Of a DNA stretch of 24,381 nucleotides, positions 1 to 6,721 are shown piece after piece. The stretch comes from a virus. The notes beneath the pieces are model-generated. The model ran no database searches, had not been told where the DNA came from, and was given only the letters and a program-made list of their open reading frames with translations. The first letter of the stretch is position 1. Each line of letters opens with the position of its first letter. The stretch covers positions 1-24,381 of IMG/VR virus record IMGVR_UViG_3300006805_000155; one strand, 5' to 3'. Position numbers and translations under genes: made by a program.

Positions 1-36
1 AGTCGAGTTTTTGAAACTGATCAGAGAAAGGTTCAT
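1..36 (-). CDS. Possible partial start of the next leftward gene
   Basis: An ATG at 34-36 overlaps the TGA stop of the gp88-like gene (33-35) in the ATGA arrangement used repeatedly in this operon. The reading frame stays open to the window edge (MNLSLISFKNST...). Only 12 codons are visible and the upstream Shine-Dalgarno match is poor, so this rests on the overlap pattern alone. Confidence 0.35.
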   Translation of the reverse strand, partial: MNLSLISFKNST

Positions 37-686
37 AGATTCACCACTTGGATAGATTGAAGGGTTTTTCGGTATTGCCGACCATGACCGATATAGGCAA
101 TGACTGGTGCATTTTTGCTCCAGCAAGCTCGGCAATTCTGACACATGCCCTGCTGCTCCGGAGCAGGGCAAACGAATATGCCGTTTCGGGCATACTCTTT
201 ACGGGGGATGATGGTGGATGTGGTTGGCCAATCGAGTTGTACTAACCCACCCTCAATGCTATCACTAGAGAGTCGGATTACTACATTCTCCAGTTGTTGC
301 ATTTTGGTAAGAATGGGTAAAAACGTAACATCCTTGTGCATCCGGGTGGGCATCCAGTGGCGGGTGTGGGGTGTTGCCTGCATGATCTGGTAAATTTTCT
401 CAGCCAGATCAATATGGTACAGGTCTCCGCTGTCGAACCAGCGAAGTTGCGGTAGATCGTAGATTAGGCGGGTCATCTTACCGACCCAGTTAGCTTCCTG
501 CCACTCAATCGCATTTTTCGCCCTCACCGCCTTTACGTTCTTGAACCGATAATTACCATCGGTTGCGTAGCAAGTGCGGCAAGCATCCACAAGCTGTCCC
601 ATACGGTCGAAGGCTTGTGGGCAGTGTTCGATGGCCTGTAGAGACCAACTGTGGCAGGACATTTTGGATGTTTTTGAAATGGGCAT
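33..686 (-). CDS. Cys-rich phage protein resembling the gp88 family
   Basis: A 217-aa product. It has the layout I associate with phage gene-88-type proteins: an N-terminal WSL element, then ACRTCYA followed by GNYRF, a central RWFDSGDL segment, an RLSSDS strand, and a C-terminal cluster CPAPEQQGMCQNCRACW. The paired cysteines suggest metal or Fe-S binding, but the biochemical role of the family is not established as far as I know. I chose the ATG at 684-686 because AGTAGG lies 8 nt upstream; a GTG nine bases earlier would overlap that site. It is the last complete gene of the leftward operon. The family call is from memory of the pattern, without a search. Confidence 0.65.
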   Translation of the reverse strand: MPISKTSKMSCHSWSLQAIEHCPQAFDRMGQLVDACRTCYATDGNYRFKNVKAVRAKNAIEWQEANWVGKMTRLIYDLPQLRWFDSGDLYHIDLAEKIYQIMQATPHTRHWMPTRMHKDVTFLPILTKMQQLENVVIRLSSDSIEGGLVQLDWPTTSTIIPRKEYARNGIFVCPAPEQQGMCQNCRACWSKNAPVIAYIGHGRQYRKTLQSIQVVNL

Positions 687-700
687 AATTTGCACCTACT

Positions 701-907
701 CTACGGTTGCGGTTGGGTGAATTTCTCGAAATAGCCAGATTCGACCATTTCTAGCAAGCTACCGATGGTCATATTTGAGACCAGACTGGACTGGCGTGGG
801 AAGGCGACGGCATACAAGCTGCTGCCCTGGCATCGAACGACCAGACCATGCTGACGTAGAATGGTTCGGCAATAGCTGAGGGTTTCGCGGTTGGTCATAC
901 CTATCAT
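701..907 (-). CDS. Small hypothetical protein, 68 aa
   Basis: A 68-aa product beginning MIGMTNRETLSYCRT. GGAG lies 8 nt before the ATG, which supports this start; a second Met at residue 4 is possible. It is mixed alpha/beta in appearance (LSYCRTILRQHGLVVRCQGSSLYAVAF), with no membrane segment. The segment could form a small helix-turn-strand fold, but I recognise no family. It sits 15 nt upstream of the gp88-like gene and is probably co-transcribed with it. The intergenic space before it holds a hairpin with a T-run on the opposite strand (945-971). Confidence 0.6.
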   Translation of the reverse strand: MIGMTNRETLSYCRTILRQHGLVVRCQGSSLYAVAFPRQSSLVSNMTIGSLLEMVESGYFEKFTQPQP

Positions 908-944
908 GAGAGTTGCTCCGTAAAAATTGCATGAGGGAATGGTA

Positions 945-972
945 GGGGGGAGTTATGAACCCCCCTTTTTTT
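945..972 (+). terminator. Rho-independent terminator facing right
   Basis: A G-run (945-950) plus GTT pairs with AAC plus a C-run (958-965) around a 3-nt loop, followed by seven T on the + strand. The T-run is on the + side only, so it would stop rightward transcripts although all flanking genes read leftward. Confidence 0.6.
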
Positions 973-1270
973 ACGCTTCAGAACCTAGTGGATGGTTTTT
1001 GATCAGCTCAGTTAGCGTCCCCATGTACTTCTGTTCAGCCACAGAGATCACAGCCAAATCCTTCCAATAACTGTTGCGGGTTTTCTGGTGTGGCTCCAAA
1101 GAGTCTAGCAATTCTGGACGGTTATCACAGATCCAGTGGGTGAAGATTGCCTGAACATTTTCGGGGGTTTGCCAAGCTGGGTGCTCATGGAGAACAGTTT
1201 GGCCATCAATAATCAAGACACCACTTGCGTAGACCTCTTTGTGGCGAATGTACATTTCGATACGTTTCAT
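971..1270 (-). CDS. Hypothetical protein, 99 aa
   Basis: A 99-aa product starting MKRIEMYIRHKEVYASGVLI. GAGG is 7 nt from the ATG. The N-terminus looks like a beta hairpin (YIRHKEVYASGVLIIDGQTVLHEH), followed by helical segments rich in aromatic and charged residues. It has no signal peptide, membrane helix or known catalytic motif. The start overlaps the stop of the 81-aa gene upstream by 4 nt, indicating translational coupling. Function unknown. Confidence 0.7.
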   Translation of the reverse strand: MKRIEMYIRHKEVYASGVLIIDGQTVLHEHPAWQTPENVQAIFTHWICDNRPELLDSLEPHQKTRNSYWKDLAVISVAEQKYMGTLTELIKNHPLGSEA

Positions 1271-1512
1271 GGTGTTACCTCACTTACTTGGATGATGTCG
1301 CAAGGAGTGCTGCCTTGCTCTCGGTGGTATAAGCCGTCAGAGTCATATAGTCGGCATCTTTTGAGAAGACGATGGGGGTTGATCCGACCTTTCCAGTTGG
1401 GATCCAGCTGATCTTCTACTTCTCCCCCTGAGCGGAAGTAGAAAATATAGGTTTGACCCGTCTTGAGTTCGGCCAGATTGATATTGGGGGCTTTCTGAAT
1501 CGTTCGGCTCAT
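1267..1512 (-). CDS. Hypothetical protein, 81 aa
   Basis: An 81-aa product starting MSRTIQKAPNINLAEL. The motif LKTGQTYIFYFRSGGEVEDQLDP followed by RLYDSDGLYHREQG suggests a small beta-rich fold. Both ends overlap neighbours: its stop is fused to the start of the 99-aa gene, and its first base is shared with the stop region of the 141-aa gene. It is therefore almost certainly expressed by coupling within the operon. No family recognised. Confidence 0.7.
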   Translation of the reverse strand: MSRTIQKAPNINLAELKTGQTYIFYFRSGGEVEDQLDPNWKGRINPHRLLKRCRLYDSDGLYHREQGSTPCDIIQVSEVTP

Positions 1513-1937
1513 CAGCCTTCTCCTATTGAAACTTCGTGATAATAAACTTTGCCCTTGCCCTTGCCCTTCGGTTTAGGCTCAACCTCACCCACATCCTTGT
1601 AAACACGGATAGATTTCACAGCTCCTGCTTTGTTGGCCAGTTCGGTTTCAAGCTTGCGAATTTCGGCCAGACCCAAAGGCTCAGTGCCAAACATCCAACG
1701 GTTACCCACGTCAACCTGAACCCCGTAATAGCCGTTGTTCTCGTGGCCAGCCCAGTAGAGAACCTCCCGCTGGGCAGGGGGATAGCGATCAGTCACGACC
1801 GAACCGTCCTCGAAAATGATTTCCGAAATCAGGTCAGGCTTGGATTGAGCTAATGCCCAATCCTTCATGTCGTGATGAAGGCCGTCGATAGGGTGTCCAC
1901 GGTAGTTTGAATAGCATGGTTTCTTTAGGATACTCAT
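1512..1937 (-). CDS. Hypothetical protein with GKGKGK linker, 141 aa
   Basis: A 141-aa product. The first 100 residues contain a strand-rich segment (LISEIIFEDGSVVTDRYPP...WAGHENNGYYGVQVD) and a helix (LAEIRKLETELANKAGA). Near the C-terminus is VEPKPKGKGKGKVYY, encoded by a tandem hexamer and easily varied by slippage. The ATG overlaps the stop of the 51-aa gene upstream (ATGA). I recognise no family; the aromatic-rich WAGHENNGYYGVQVD stretch suggests a ligand-binding or structural domain, but this is only an impression. Confidence 0.7.
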   Translation of the reverse strand: MSILKKPCYSNYRGHPIDGLHHDMKDWALAQSKPDLISEIIFEDGSVVTDRYPPAQREVLYWAGHENNGYYGVQVDVGNRWMFGTEPLGLAEIRKLETELANKAGAVKSIRVYKDVGEVEPKPKGKGKGKVYYHEVSIGEG

Positions 1938-2089
1938 GAAACACTCCAGATTGCGGTTTTGTACAGTCGCCCGTTTTTGAGCAGGTGAGCATAGTCGGCC
2001 TTGAATGTCTGAATCGCACCACGTTTGGAACTGGCCGAGACATCCACATACTGTCCGAAGGCGACGACGAAGCGAAAGGTCTTAGTCAT
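1934..2089 (-). CDS. Small basic hypothetical protein, 51 aa
   Basis: A 51-aa product reading MTKTFRFVVAFGQYVD then SKRGAIQTFKADYAHLL and ending TAIWSVS. A GGAGGG Shine-Dalgarno lies just upstream of the ATG, and the stop overlaps the next start as ATGA. The N-terminal half resembles a strand pair and the middle a helix. Ten Lys/Arg versus few acidic residues make it basic, so nucleic acid binding is possible but unproven. It fills an otherwise unexplained gap in the operon. Confidence 0.65.
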   Translation of the reverse strand: MTKTFRFVVAFGQYVDVSASSKRGAIQTFKADYAHLLKNGRLYKTAIWSVS

Positions 2090-2168
2090 TGCGCCCTCCC
2101 TCCATAACCCGCCAGATTAGGCAGGGGATCAGGATGGAGAAGGCAAGTAGCATTAGGACTAGGCTCAT
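2082..2168 (-). CDS. Putative 28-aa membrane peptide
   Basis: A 28-aa reading frame, MSLVLMLLAFSILIPCLIW followed by RVMEGGRND. Residues 2-19 form one hydrophobic helix with a positively charged C-terminal flank, typical of a single-pass inner-membrane peptide. A GGGGA site lies 8 nt before the ATG. The start overlaps the upstream stop (ATGA) and the stop overlaps the downstream start, matching operon style. Small phage membrane peptides are often lysis or host-interaction proteins, but nothing here shows which. Confidence 0.5.
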   Translation of the reverse strand: MSLVLMLLAFSILIPCLIWRVMEGGRND

Positions 2169-2683
2169 GCAGAGTCCCCTTTGATCAGACCCGCCAAGAC
2201 TCGTGCCTTGTCGAATCGAAAAGTGCTATTTGGCCGTGTGGCATGTTGGGCAAGCACGTTATATTTAGAGCCTTTGATACCTAAATGAGGGTCGAGAACC
2301 ATATAGGTATCAGCCCCGTCAACAAATAGGTCACCCTCCTCAATCTTGATGGGGTTGAGTCGAATCTGAACCCAAGCCTGTGAATTTTCGTCAGGGTCGG
2401 TAACTGCCTCCAAATAACTCTTGGGGCAACCAGTAGCATATGGTCCGGAGGAGATTGACATGTCCTTGTAGCCCCATTTGCCGTCCATCTCTTGTAGTAG
2501 GTTGCACCAGATGGTGACGTAGGATTCAAACAAATCGTGTTCGCGAGGATTGATTTGCACCAACTGCCACAATGTGTTGCCACGCAGTGACTGCTTCAAA
2601 ACCTTGTGTGGAGCAGAGGCGTAGCTGTCGCCCAACTCATCTACCAGTGCTTGCTTGTTGCTCCAGCCGAATGTCCAGCCCAT
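2165..2683 (-). CDS. DUF6927-like hypothetical protein, 172 aa
   Basis: A 172-aa product beginning MGWTFGWSNKQALVDEL. Its central segment reads WGYKDMSISSGPYATGCPKSYLEAVTDPDE. The MGWTF start combined with GYKDM...GP...CP is a pattern I associate with the phage and plasmid family DUF6927; I hold the family number with moderate confidence. No enzymatic activity is known to me for the family. The C-terminal part (GDLFVDGADTYMVLDP...YNVLAQ) looks like a small beta barrel. GGAG 8 nt upstream fixes the start at this Met; longer versions would run into the upstream gene. Confidence 0.65.
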   Translation of the reverse strand: MGWTFGWSNKQALVDELGDSYASAPHKVLKQSLRGNTLWQLVQINPREHDLFESYVTIWCNLLQEMDGKWGYKDMSISSGPYATGCPKSYLEAVTDPDENSQAWVQIRLNPIKIEEGDLFVDGADTYMVLDPHLGIKGSKYNVLAQHATRPNSTFRFDKARVLAGLIKGDSA

Positions 2684-2744
2684 GATGTATCTCCAAAAAT
2701 TTGATTGAGGGACTACCCAAATGGATAGCCCCGAAAGACCCAGC

Positions 2745-3353
2745 TTACTGTTTACACTCCCAAAGCAGATTACGAGCCGTCTCGGACAGATCTTCGTAAG
2801 CATCACGCTCCCAGTACTCGCCCAGCAATTCGGACAAGTACAGCCCCATGAGAAGAGCGGTTTGGGAATATTCCCAAGTAAGTACAGGCTCTTGCCACGA
2901 CTCTACGTCGTAGTAAGGTGTGAAGCCGCTGTGGGGCGTGAGGTTGTCCTTGAAAACGGCCGCCAATTTGTCCTCGTCGATGTTCTTGTAGATCATCTCG
3001 AGTTGGGTTTCGCTGATGTATGCGAAGATCCGATCTGACTCGAAATTGTACTCCCGAGGGGAAGTCAATTTCTCGAAGCTCAGCATTAGACCTGATTTAT
3101 GACGAATCCAGTCCACAATCTGGGCAGCCAATCGAGTGTAGTAGACAGGCCAGTTCACTGAGTCTGAGTCGAGACGCTCTGCATCTTCCTCAGCACAATC
3201 GTTGTCGAACTCAGACTCCCAGACATAATCCCAGATCGAATCGTAGAACCCCATGAAGGGGATTTCGATCACTTTCAGTTTGTGGTGGATGCCTTCGTTC
3301 ATAACACTGTGTGGCAAATTCCAGAGGGGTTTTGTTTGGATGAGGTTTGACAT
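2745..3353 (-). CDS. Acidic hypothetical protein, 202 aa
   Basis: A 202-aa product beginning MSNLIQTKPLWNLPHS. It contains IPFMGFYDSIWDYV near residue 35, then a strongly acidic stretch (ESEFDNDCAEEDAERLDSD). The C-terminal half is helix-rich (TALLMGLYLSELLGEYW...TARNLLWECKQ). The IPF-x-GFY-x-S pattern recurs in phage proteins of unknown function in my memory, but I cannot attach a name. AGGAG lies 9 nt before the ATG; the longer upstream reading frame overlaps the 63-aa gene and was discarded. Confidence 0.7.
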   Translation of the reverse strand: MSNLIQTKPLWNLPHSVMNEGIHHKLKVIEIPFMGFYDSIWDYVWESEFDNDCAEEDAERLDSDSVNWPVYYTRLAAQIVDWIRHKSGLMLSFEKLTSPREYNFESDRIFAYISETQLEMIYKNIDEDKLAAVFKDNLTPHSGFTPYYDVESWQEPVLTWEYSQTALLMGLYLSELLGEYWERDAYEDLSETARNLLWECKQ

Positions 3354-3357
3354 GGTA

Positions 3358-3549
3358 TTACTCCTGTGTGCCGCATTTTGTGATGGATGAGATTTGAAGC
3401 TCGTTGTTTGAAGTCCAGCCACTCTTAAATAACTCACGAGCTTCGGCCTCAGAATTGGCCTCGATAAAGCTATAGTCTGTACGCCAATCACGCTTAAATT
3501 GGCCATAGTTGGCTTCACGCCATTGAAAATCAACACGATATTGTTTCAT
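3358..3549 (-). CDS. Small hypothetical protein, 63 aa
   Basis: A 63-aa product beginning MKQYRVDFQWREANYGQFKR. AGGAG precedes the ATG at good spacing; an upstream Met is out of register with any ribosome binding site. It looks like a strand-helix-strand mini-domain (YRVDFQWRE...SFIEANSEAEARELF...ELQISSI), a layout seen in small phage regulators. Its stop lies immediately before the Shine-Dalgarno site of the 202-aa gene, so the two are probably translated in tandem. No family recognised. Confidence 0.65.
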   Translation of the reverse strand: MKQYRVDFQWREANYGQFKRDWRTDYSFIEANSEAEARELFKSGWTSNNELQISSITKCGTQE

Positions 3550-3551
3550 GA

Positions 3552-4148
3552 TTAGACTCCTAGGTTCCAAGTGTGTAGGTGAACCAGAACGTCTTCTCGA
3601 AGATCGTCAGTGCGCCAACCCTTTGGAAATTCCAGATACTCTAATTCAGCTGAGTATTCCTGCTCATACTCAGTCCCGTTACCCTCCGAGGTATCACGGA
3701 CGTTCTCGAACAGGGTATCTACCAGACAGAGGTAGTCAGAAAGACGCATAGGGTCGAAAGCCACATTGCGCGGCAAACTTACCAAGGCGATGTTATTCCG
3801 AGGAGTATGAGCCTGAAACTCAATCACCCCTTCAGCCCAACGGAGGTAGTTGGGGAGACAGAACCACCCCCGACTATCTAGGATGACTTGCTGGGGGTGG
3901 TTCTGGATTCGCTCAATCAGAAAATCAAGCAGTTTGATATGGGGGAAGATGTTTGATTCAGCCCGCTCAGGCCAGCGGTTTGAAATAGAAGCAAGCATTG
4001 AGCAGACTCCTTGGATCGGTACAAGACGGCTGCGGATTGTGTTACAGATGGCAGAATGGCTAGAAGGCGTATTGCCAGCGTCCAGATTGGCACGCAAGTT
4101 GATGAGTTCGGCCAGCAATTTTGCGAGCCCTGTGGTTGGATTGGTCAT
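3552..4148 (-). CDS. Hypothetical protein, 198 aa
   Basis: A 198-aa product. Residues 1-90 are mostly helical (LAKLLAELINLRANLDA...IKLLDFLIERIQNHP). Residues 90-140 look beta-rich (VILDSRGWFCLPNYLRWAEGVIEFQ). The C-terminal part is acidic and aromatic (EYEQEYSAELEYLEFPKGW). GGAG is 7 nt upstream of the ATG. It has no transmembrane segment and no motif that I recognise. It lies 2 nt upstream of the 63-aa gene and 4 nt downstream of the 106-aa gene. Confidence 0.7.
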   Translation of the reverse strand: MTNPTTGLAKLLAELINLRANLDAGNTPSSHSAICNTIRSRLVPIQGVCSMLASISNRWPERAESNIFPHIKLLDFLIERIQNHPQQVILDSRGWFCLPNYLRWAEGVIEFQAHTPRNNIALVSLPRNVAFDPMRLSDYLCLVDTLFENVRDTSEGNGTEYEQEYSAELEYLEFPKGWRTDDLREDVLVHLHTWNLGV

Positions 4149-4152
4149 GGTG

Positions 4153-4473
4153 TTACTCCATATCTTCGGATAGTAGGTTGGTGGGTAGTGGGGCGATGAA
4201 CATCAAATCATCCTCCCACAACTCCATTAAAACGGAAGCACTCGGGGCATGCACAACTCCCCACATGTCTTGGTGGTACACAATGAAACGCGGAAGATCG
4301 AAATGATATTCCCAGCCCAAGAACCGAAATGCACCTCGGGTCAACAGATTGTAATAACCCAGCGAGCCGTAGTTGTACTGGTTGATGAACCAGAGTTGGT
4401 CGAAACGCTCAACCGGAAGCTTATCCGACTCCCGAGCTTGGCCAGTGAAATTGACCACATATTTGTAAGTCAT
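4153..4473 (-). CDS. Hypothetical protein, 106 aa
   Basis: A 106-aa product beginning MTYKYVVNFTGQARESDKL. It is rich in aromatics (FINQYNYGSLGYYNLLTRGAF) and ends in an acidic tail. It resembles a small compact alpha/beta protein of the DUF type common in phage early regions. The ribosome binding site is weak (GGGGT upstream), so expression may depend on coupling to the 148-aa gene that ends 3 nt before it. Function unknown. Confidence 0.65.
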   Translation of the reverse strand: MTYKYVVNFTGQARESDKLPVERFDQLWFINQYNYGSLGYYNLLTRGAFRFLGWEYHFDLPRFIVYHQDMWGVVHAPSASVLMELWEDDLMFIAPLPTNLLSEDME

Positions 4474-4476
4474 AAG

Positions 4477-4923
4477 TTAGACCCCGTACTTGGCACGATT
4501 GATGTATTCGCCAATGAATTCCTCGGCGTTAGTCCATTGACCATAGAAATAGCCTTCCTTAAAACGCCACCCCATAGATTTCATGATTTCGCAAATTTCC
4601 TCGAATTTGAGAAAGCCTAGTCGAGCAGACTCGACTGAAATCTTGGCACGGCGATTACCATTCCTATCGTACTTGAGCCGGATGATCTCGGCATCCGCAA
4701 TCGTTTTGTGACAGGGCAGATTAGAGGTCCGATGCAGACAGTTTTCCGAACCGTCCCGAGTGATATATGAGAACTCACCCCCAATGTTAATTCCAACGTA
4801 GTTGTAGATTCCGCAACAGGTCTGGAAAATGTAGGGTTGGATAGGCGAAGCGGCGGCGATTGCCTCCTCGTGCTTTTTCAGCAGAAGGGCGTAGGATGGC
4901 GAAAAGGGGCGCAATTGGGTCAT
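4477..4923 (-). CDS. Hypothetical protein, 148 aa
   Basis: A 148-aa product. Residues 1-30 are helical, followed by FQTCCGIYNYVGINIGGEFSYITRDG, which looks like a beta meander with a CC pair. The C-terminal half is mixed (IIRLKYDRNGNRRAKISVESARLGFLKFEEICEIM) and ends WTNAEEFIGEYINRAKYGV. A TAGGA element precedes the ATG. There are no membrane segments and I recognise no family. It belongs to the same leftward operon as its neighbours. Confidence 0.7.
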   Translation of the reverse strand: MTQLRPFSPSYALLLKKHEEAIAAASPIQPYIFQTCCGIYNYVGINIGGEFSYITRDGSENCLHRTSNLPCHKTIADAEIIRLKYDRNGNRRAKISVESARLGFLKFEEICEIMKSMGWRFKEGYFYGQWTNAEEFIGEYINRAKYGV

Positions 4924-4934
4924 GATTAAGATTC

Positions 4935-5279
4935 CTAAAGGGTTGAGGAGGGAGGTTGAATTTCGAGTCGAAGCGAGGTATCAGACTCCTCGGACTCGGA
5001 CTCGGACTCGGACTCGGACTCATAGTCGATACAAGCCAGAAGACAGCTATCGTCTGATCGTCCAAAACCAATGCTGGCCAATTGCCAGACCATTGGTGCG
5101 GGATCGTGACCGCCCGATTCAAAGAAGTACTCGAACTGCTCGTACTCAATAAATTGTGGAGCAGCTTGGGTAAACAACTTGTCCTCGAGAGTTTGTATAG
5201 TCTCGAGGGTAAGACCAAGGAGGGTTCCGACCAGCAGGAGCTGGCGGTTTTGAGGGCGGTAGAGCGAGAGTGAATACAT
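4935..5279 (-). CDS. Hypothetical protein with Ser-Glu repeat, 114 aa
   Basis: A product of about 114 aa. The N-terminal region is hydrophobic and helical (LLLVGTLLGLTLETIQTLEDKLFTQ); the middle is acidic (FIEYEQFEYFFESGG). Near residue 90 is YESESESESESEESD, encoded by about five tandem copies of a hexamer (around 4990-5020). The start is uncertain: the ATG at 5277-5279 has no good Shine-Dalgarno, and a TTG at 5289-5291 would add four residues. The Ser-Glu tract is likely disordered and length-variable. Function unknown. Confidence 0.6.
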   Translation of the reverse strand: MYSLSLYRPQNRQLLLVGTLLGLTLETIQTLEDKLFTQAAPQFIEYEQFEYFFESGGHDPAPMVWQLASIGFGRSDDSCLLACIDYESESESESESEESDTSLRLEIQPPSSTL

Positions 5280-5329
5280 AGAGAAGTCCAAGAGTCCAAA
5301 GGTTCGAGAGAAAGAGGAAGAAACCCTTT

Positions 5330-5749
5330 TTAGGGAAACAGATTAAGATCAGTCAAGACCTGCAACTGAGTCGAGTTAAGACTCCTATGTCCGTAAACTT
5401 GGATGTGACAAGTTCCAGCGATCTCGAATTGGTCAGCCCGACCCAAATGGGGTCGAACCTCGAAATCGGGACTTGGGTAGATACTCTGCACGAGCTCAAG
5501 ATAACTCGCATAATTGCATCTCGTCACCACTTGGTGAGAGACCGTCAGTTCGTTTTCTGTGGTCTCGAGGTACCAAATGTGTCCAGCGGAGGGTTTCGGC
5601 TCAAGCCGATACTCCAGCTTGTCCGACCACATCGGGTCGATGATCTCCAACCATTTTGAGTTGGGTTTACGCGCCCAGACTGTATATGCCTCTGGACTCT
5701 GATTGAACTGCTGGATTAGCTCATGATGTTTGGGGTGTTTGGGGGTCAT
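5330..5749 (-). CDS. Hypothetical protein, 139 aa
   Basis: A 139-aa product beginning MTPKHPKHHELIQQFNQSPE. The segment YTVWARKPNSKWLEIIDPMWSDKLEYRLEPKP resembles short phage proteins in which W and P residues frame a small beta fold, usually annotated only as hypothetical. The C-terminal half is beta-rich (HIWYLETTENELTVSHQVVTR). GGAG lies about 10 nt before the ATG. It is followed by the Ser-Glu repeat gene after a 50-nt gap. No function can be assigned. Confidence 0.65.
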   Translation of the reverse strand: MTPKHPKHHELIQQFNQSPEAYTVWARKPNSKWLEIIDPMWSDKLEYRLEPKPSAGHIWYLETTENELTVSHQVVTRCNYASYLELVQSIYPSPDFEVRPHLGRADQFEIAGTCHIQVYGHRSLNSTQLQVLTDLNLFP

Positions 5750-5846
5750 AGATAAAACTCCAAGTCAGAGGTTAAGAAAACAGGAGGGTGTGAACCCGCC
5801 TTCTTGATTATTCAAGAAACTCATAGCGGCGAGCCGAAAGTTAGGG

Positions 5847-6038
5847 TTAATCCAGAAACTCGAACTCATGTGGTTCGAGCGAAGCTACCAAAAAGGTGGT
5901 TGGTTCACTTAATGTTCCAACCACATGTTTGATCACCAGCTTGCGCGGGGCTTTCCCGTGCCGACGGTCGCGGGTGTTTATTGTTTGTTTGATGCGATAA
6001 GCATCGTCCAATGTCTGAGCAATTGCGATTGGGGTCAT
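5847..6038 (-). CDS. Small basic hypothetical protein, 63 aa
   Basis: A 63-aa product beginning MTPIAIAQTLDDAYRIKQT. The middle is strongly basic (RDRRHGKAPRKLVIKHVVG), the C-terminus acidic and hydrophobic (LEPHEFEFLD). CGGAG lies 11 nt before the ATG. The ATGACCCC start sequence is repeated several times in the 150 bp upstream. A short hairpin with arms TTCTTGA and TCAAGAA (about 5801-5818) lies downstream and may be a weak terminator. No family recognised. Confidence 0.6.
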   Translation of the reverse strand: MTPIAIAQTLDDAYRIKQTINTRDRRHGKAPRKLVIKHVVGTLSEPTTFLVASLEPHEFEFLD

Positions 6039-6071
6039 GATGGGTGAAACTCCGTGGGTTAAGGGGAGGTT

Positions 6072-6182
6072 TTAGCTTATAGCAAAAATATAGCTATAAG
6101 CTAATAGTTTGGTTCGGATTTGTAAGTGAACCAAAGGGTCATGATCAATGGTCATGTGCCCGACGCTTCGCATCGGGGTCAT
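6072..6182 (-). CDS. Doubtful 36-aa reading frame
   Basis: A 36-codon frame beginning MTPMRSVGHMTIDHD fills the space between two operon genes and starts with the same ATGACCCC as the next gene. An AGGT element lies upstream. Much of it lies inside hairpins (6072-6104, and TTTGGTTC pairing with GAACCAAA near 6110-6137), so a structured spacer RNA is an equally good explanation. Confidence 0.22.
   Translation of the reverse strand: MTPMRSVGHMTIDHDPLVHLQIRTKLLAYSYIFAIS
6073..6105. repeat. 12-bp inverted repeat (hairpin)
   Basis: TTAGCTTATAGC and GCTATAAGCTAA form a perfect 12-bp stem with an A/T-rich loop in the leftward operon spacer. It has no adjacent T-run on either side, so it may be an RNA processing or stabilising structure or an operator rather than a terminator. 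Confidence 0.6.
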
Positions 6183-6202
6183 GGGTGAGACCTAAGTTGG
6201 GG

Positions 6203-6721
6203 TCATGGGTTAGGGGGTCGAAGAGCTTCTCGATAGAGCTCCAAGGTTTCGACCAAGGAGCGTCGGGGTAGGCCAGAAGGCAGCTCCTCCGGATTTAGGC
6301 CGAATAGCAGCGCCCAGTTGGGATCCATCTGATAGAACGGCCATACATGATGTATGTAGATGAATCTTCCGAATTCTGGCTGACTGGCCGTTCTTGGCAA
6401 TCTGTACATCTTCGATTTATTATAAAATTGGCAATCCCTCGCCCTTATAATAAATCTATTATTATTAACAGTCAGTGGTTTTAAATACTCCAGAACCACT
6501 GGATCTATTAATAATTGGAAATCTTTATTATCTACTAAATGTAGATATGTTCGGTTTGGTGTCGGTTCGAAGGCATATGGCCTCAAATCTGCGTATTTTT
6601 CAGCCAATTTGCGTGGATTTTTGCCCAAATGGGCGCAGAAGTCCAACCATGTCGCTTCGTAGAGCGTCCCGTCCGAGATATCGCTTTTCAGGAAGAACGC
6701 ATGGGGTGTTCGGTTTGGCAT
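6203..6721 (-). CDS. First gene of leftward operon, hypothetical, 172 aa
   Basis: A 172-aa product beginning MPNRTPHAFFLKSDISDGTL. It contains ATWLDFCAHLGKNPRKLAEKYADLRPY, helical and helix-turn-helix-like in spacing, then a beta-rich centre (TYLHLVDNKDFQLLIDPVVLEYLKPL). GGAG is 10 nt before the ATG. As the first gene after the 1.6-kb non-coding island it may be the earliest product and a regulator, but that rests on position only. The central coding stretch (about 6415-6475) is unusually A/T-rich and includes a sequence similar to the origin-like boxes at 8247-8268. Confidence 0.65.
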   Translation of the reverse strand: MPNRTPHAFFLKSDISDGTLYEATWLDFCAHLGKNPRKLAEKYADLRPYAFEPTPNRTYLHLVDNKDFQLLIDPVVLEYLKPLTVNNNRFIIRARDCQFYNKSKMYRLPRTASQPEFGRFIYIHHVWPFYQMDPNWALLFGLNPEELPSGLPRRSLVETLELYREALRPPNP

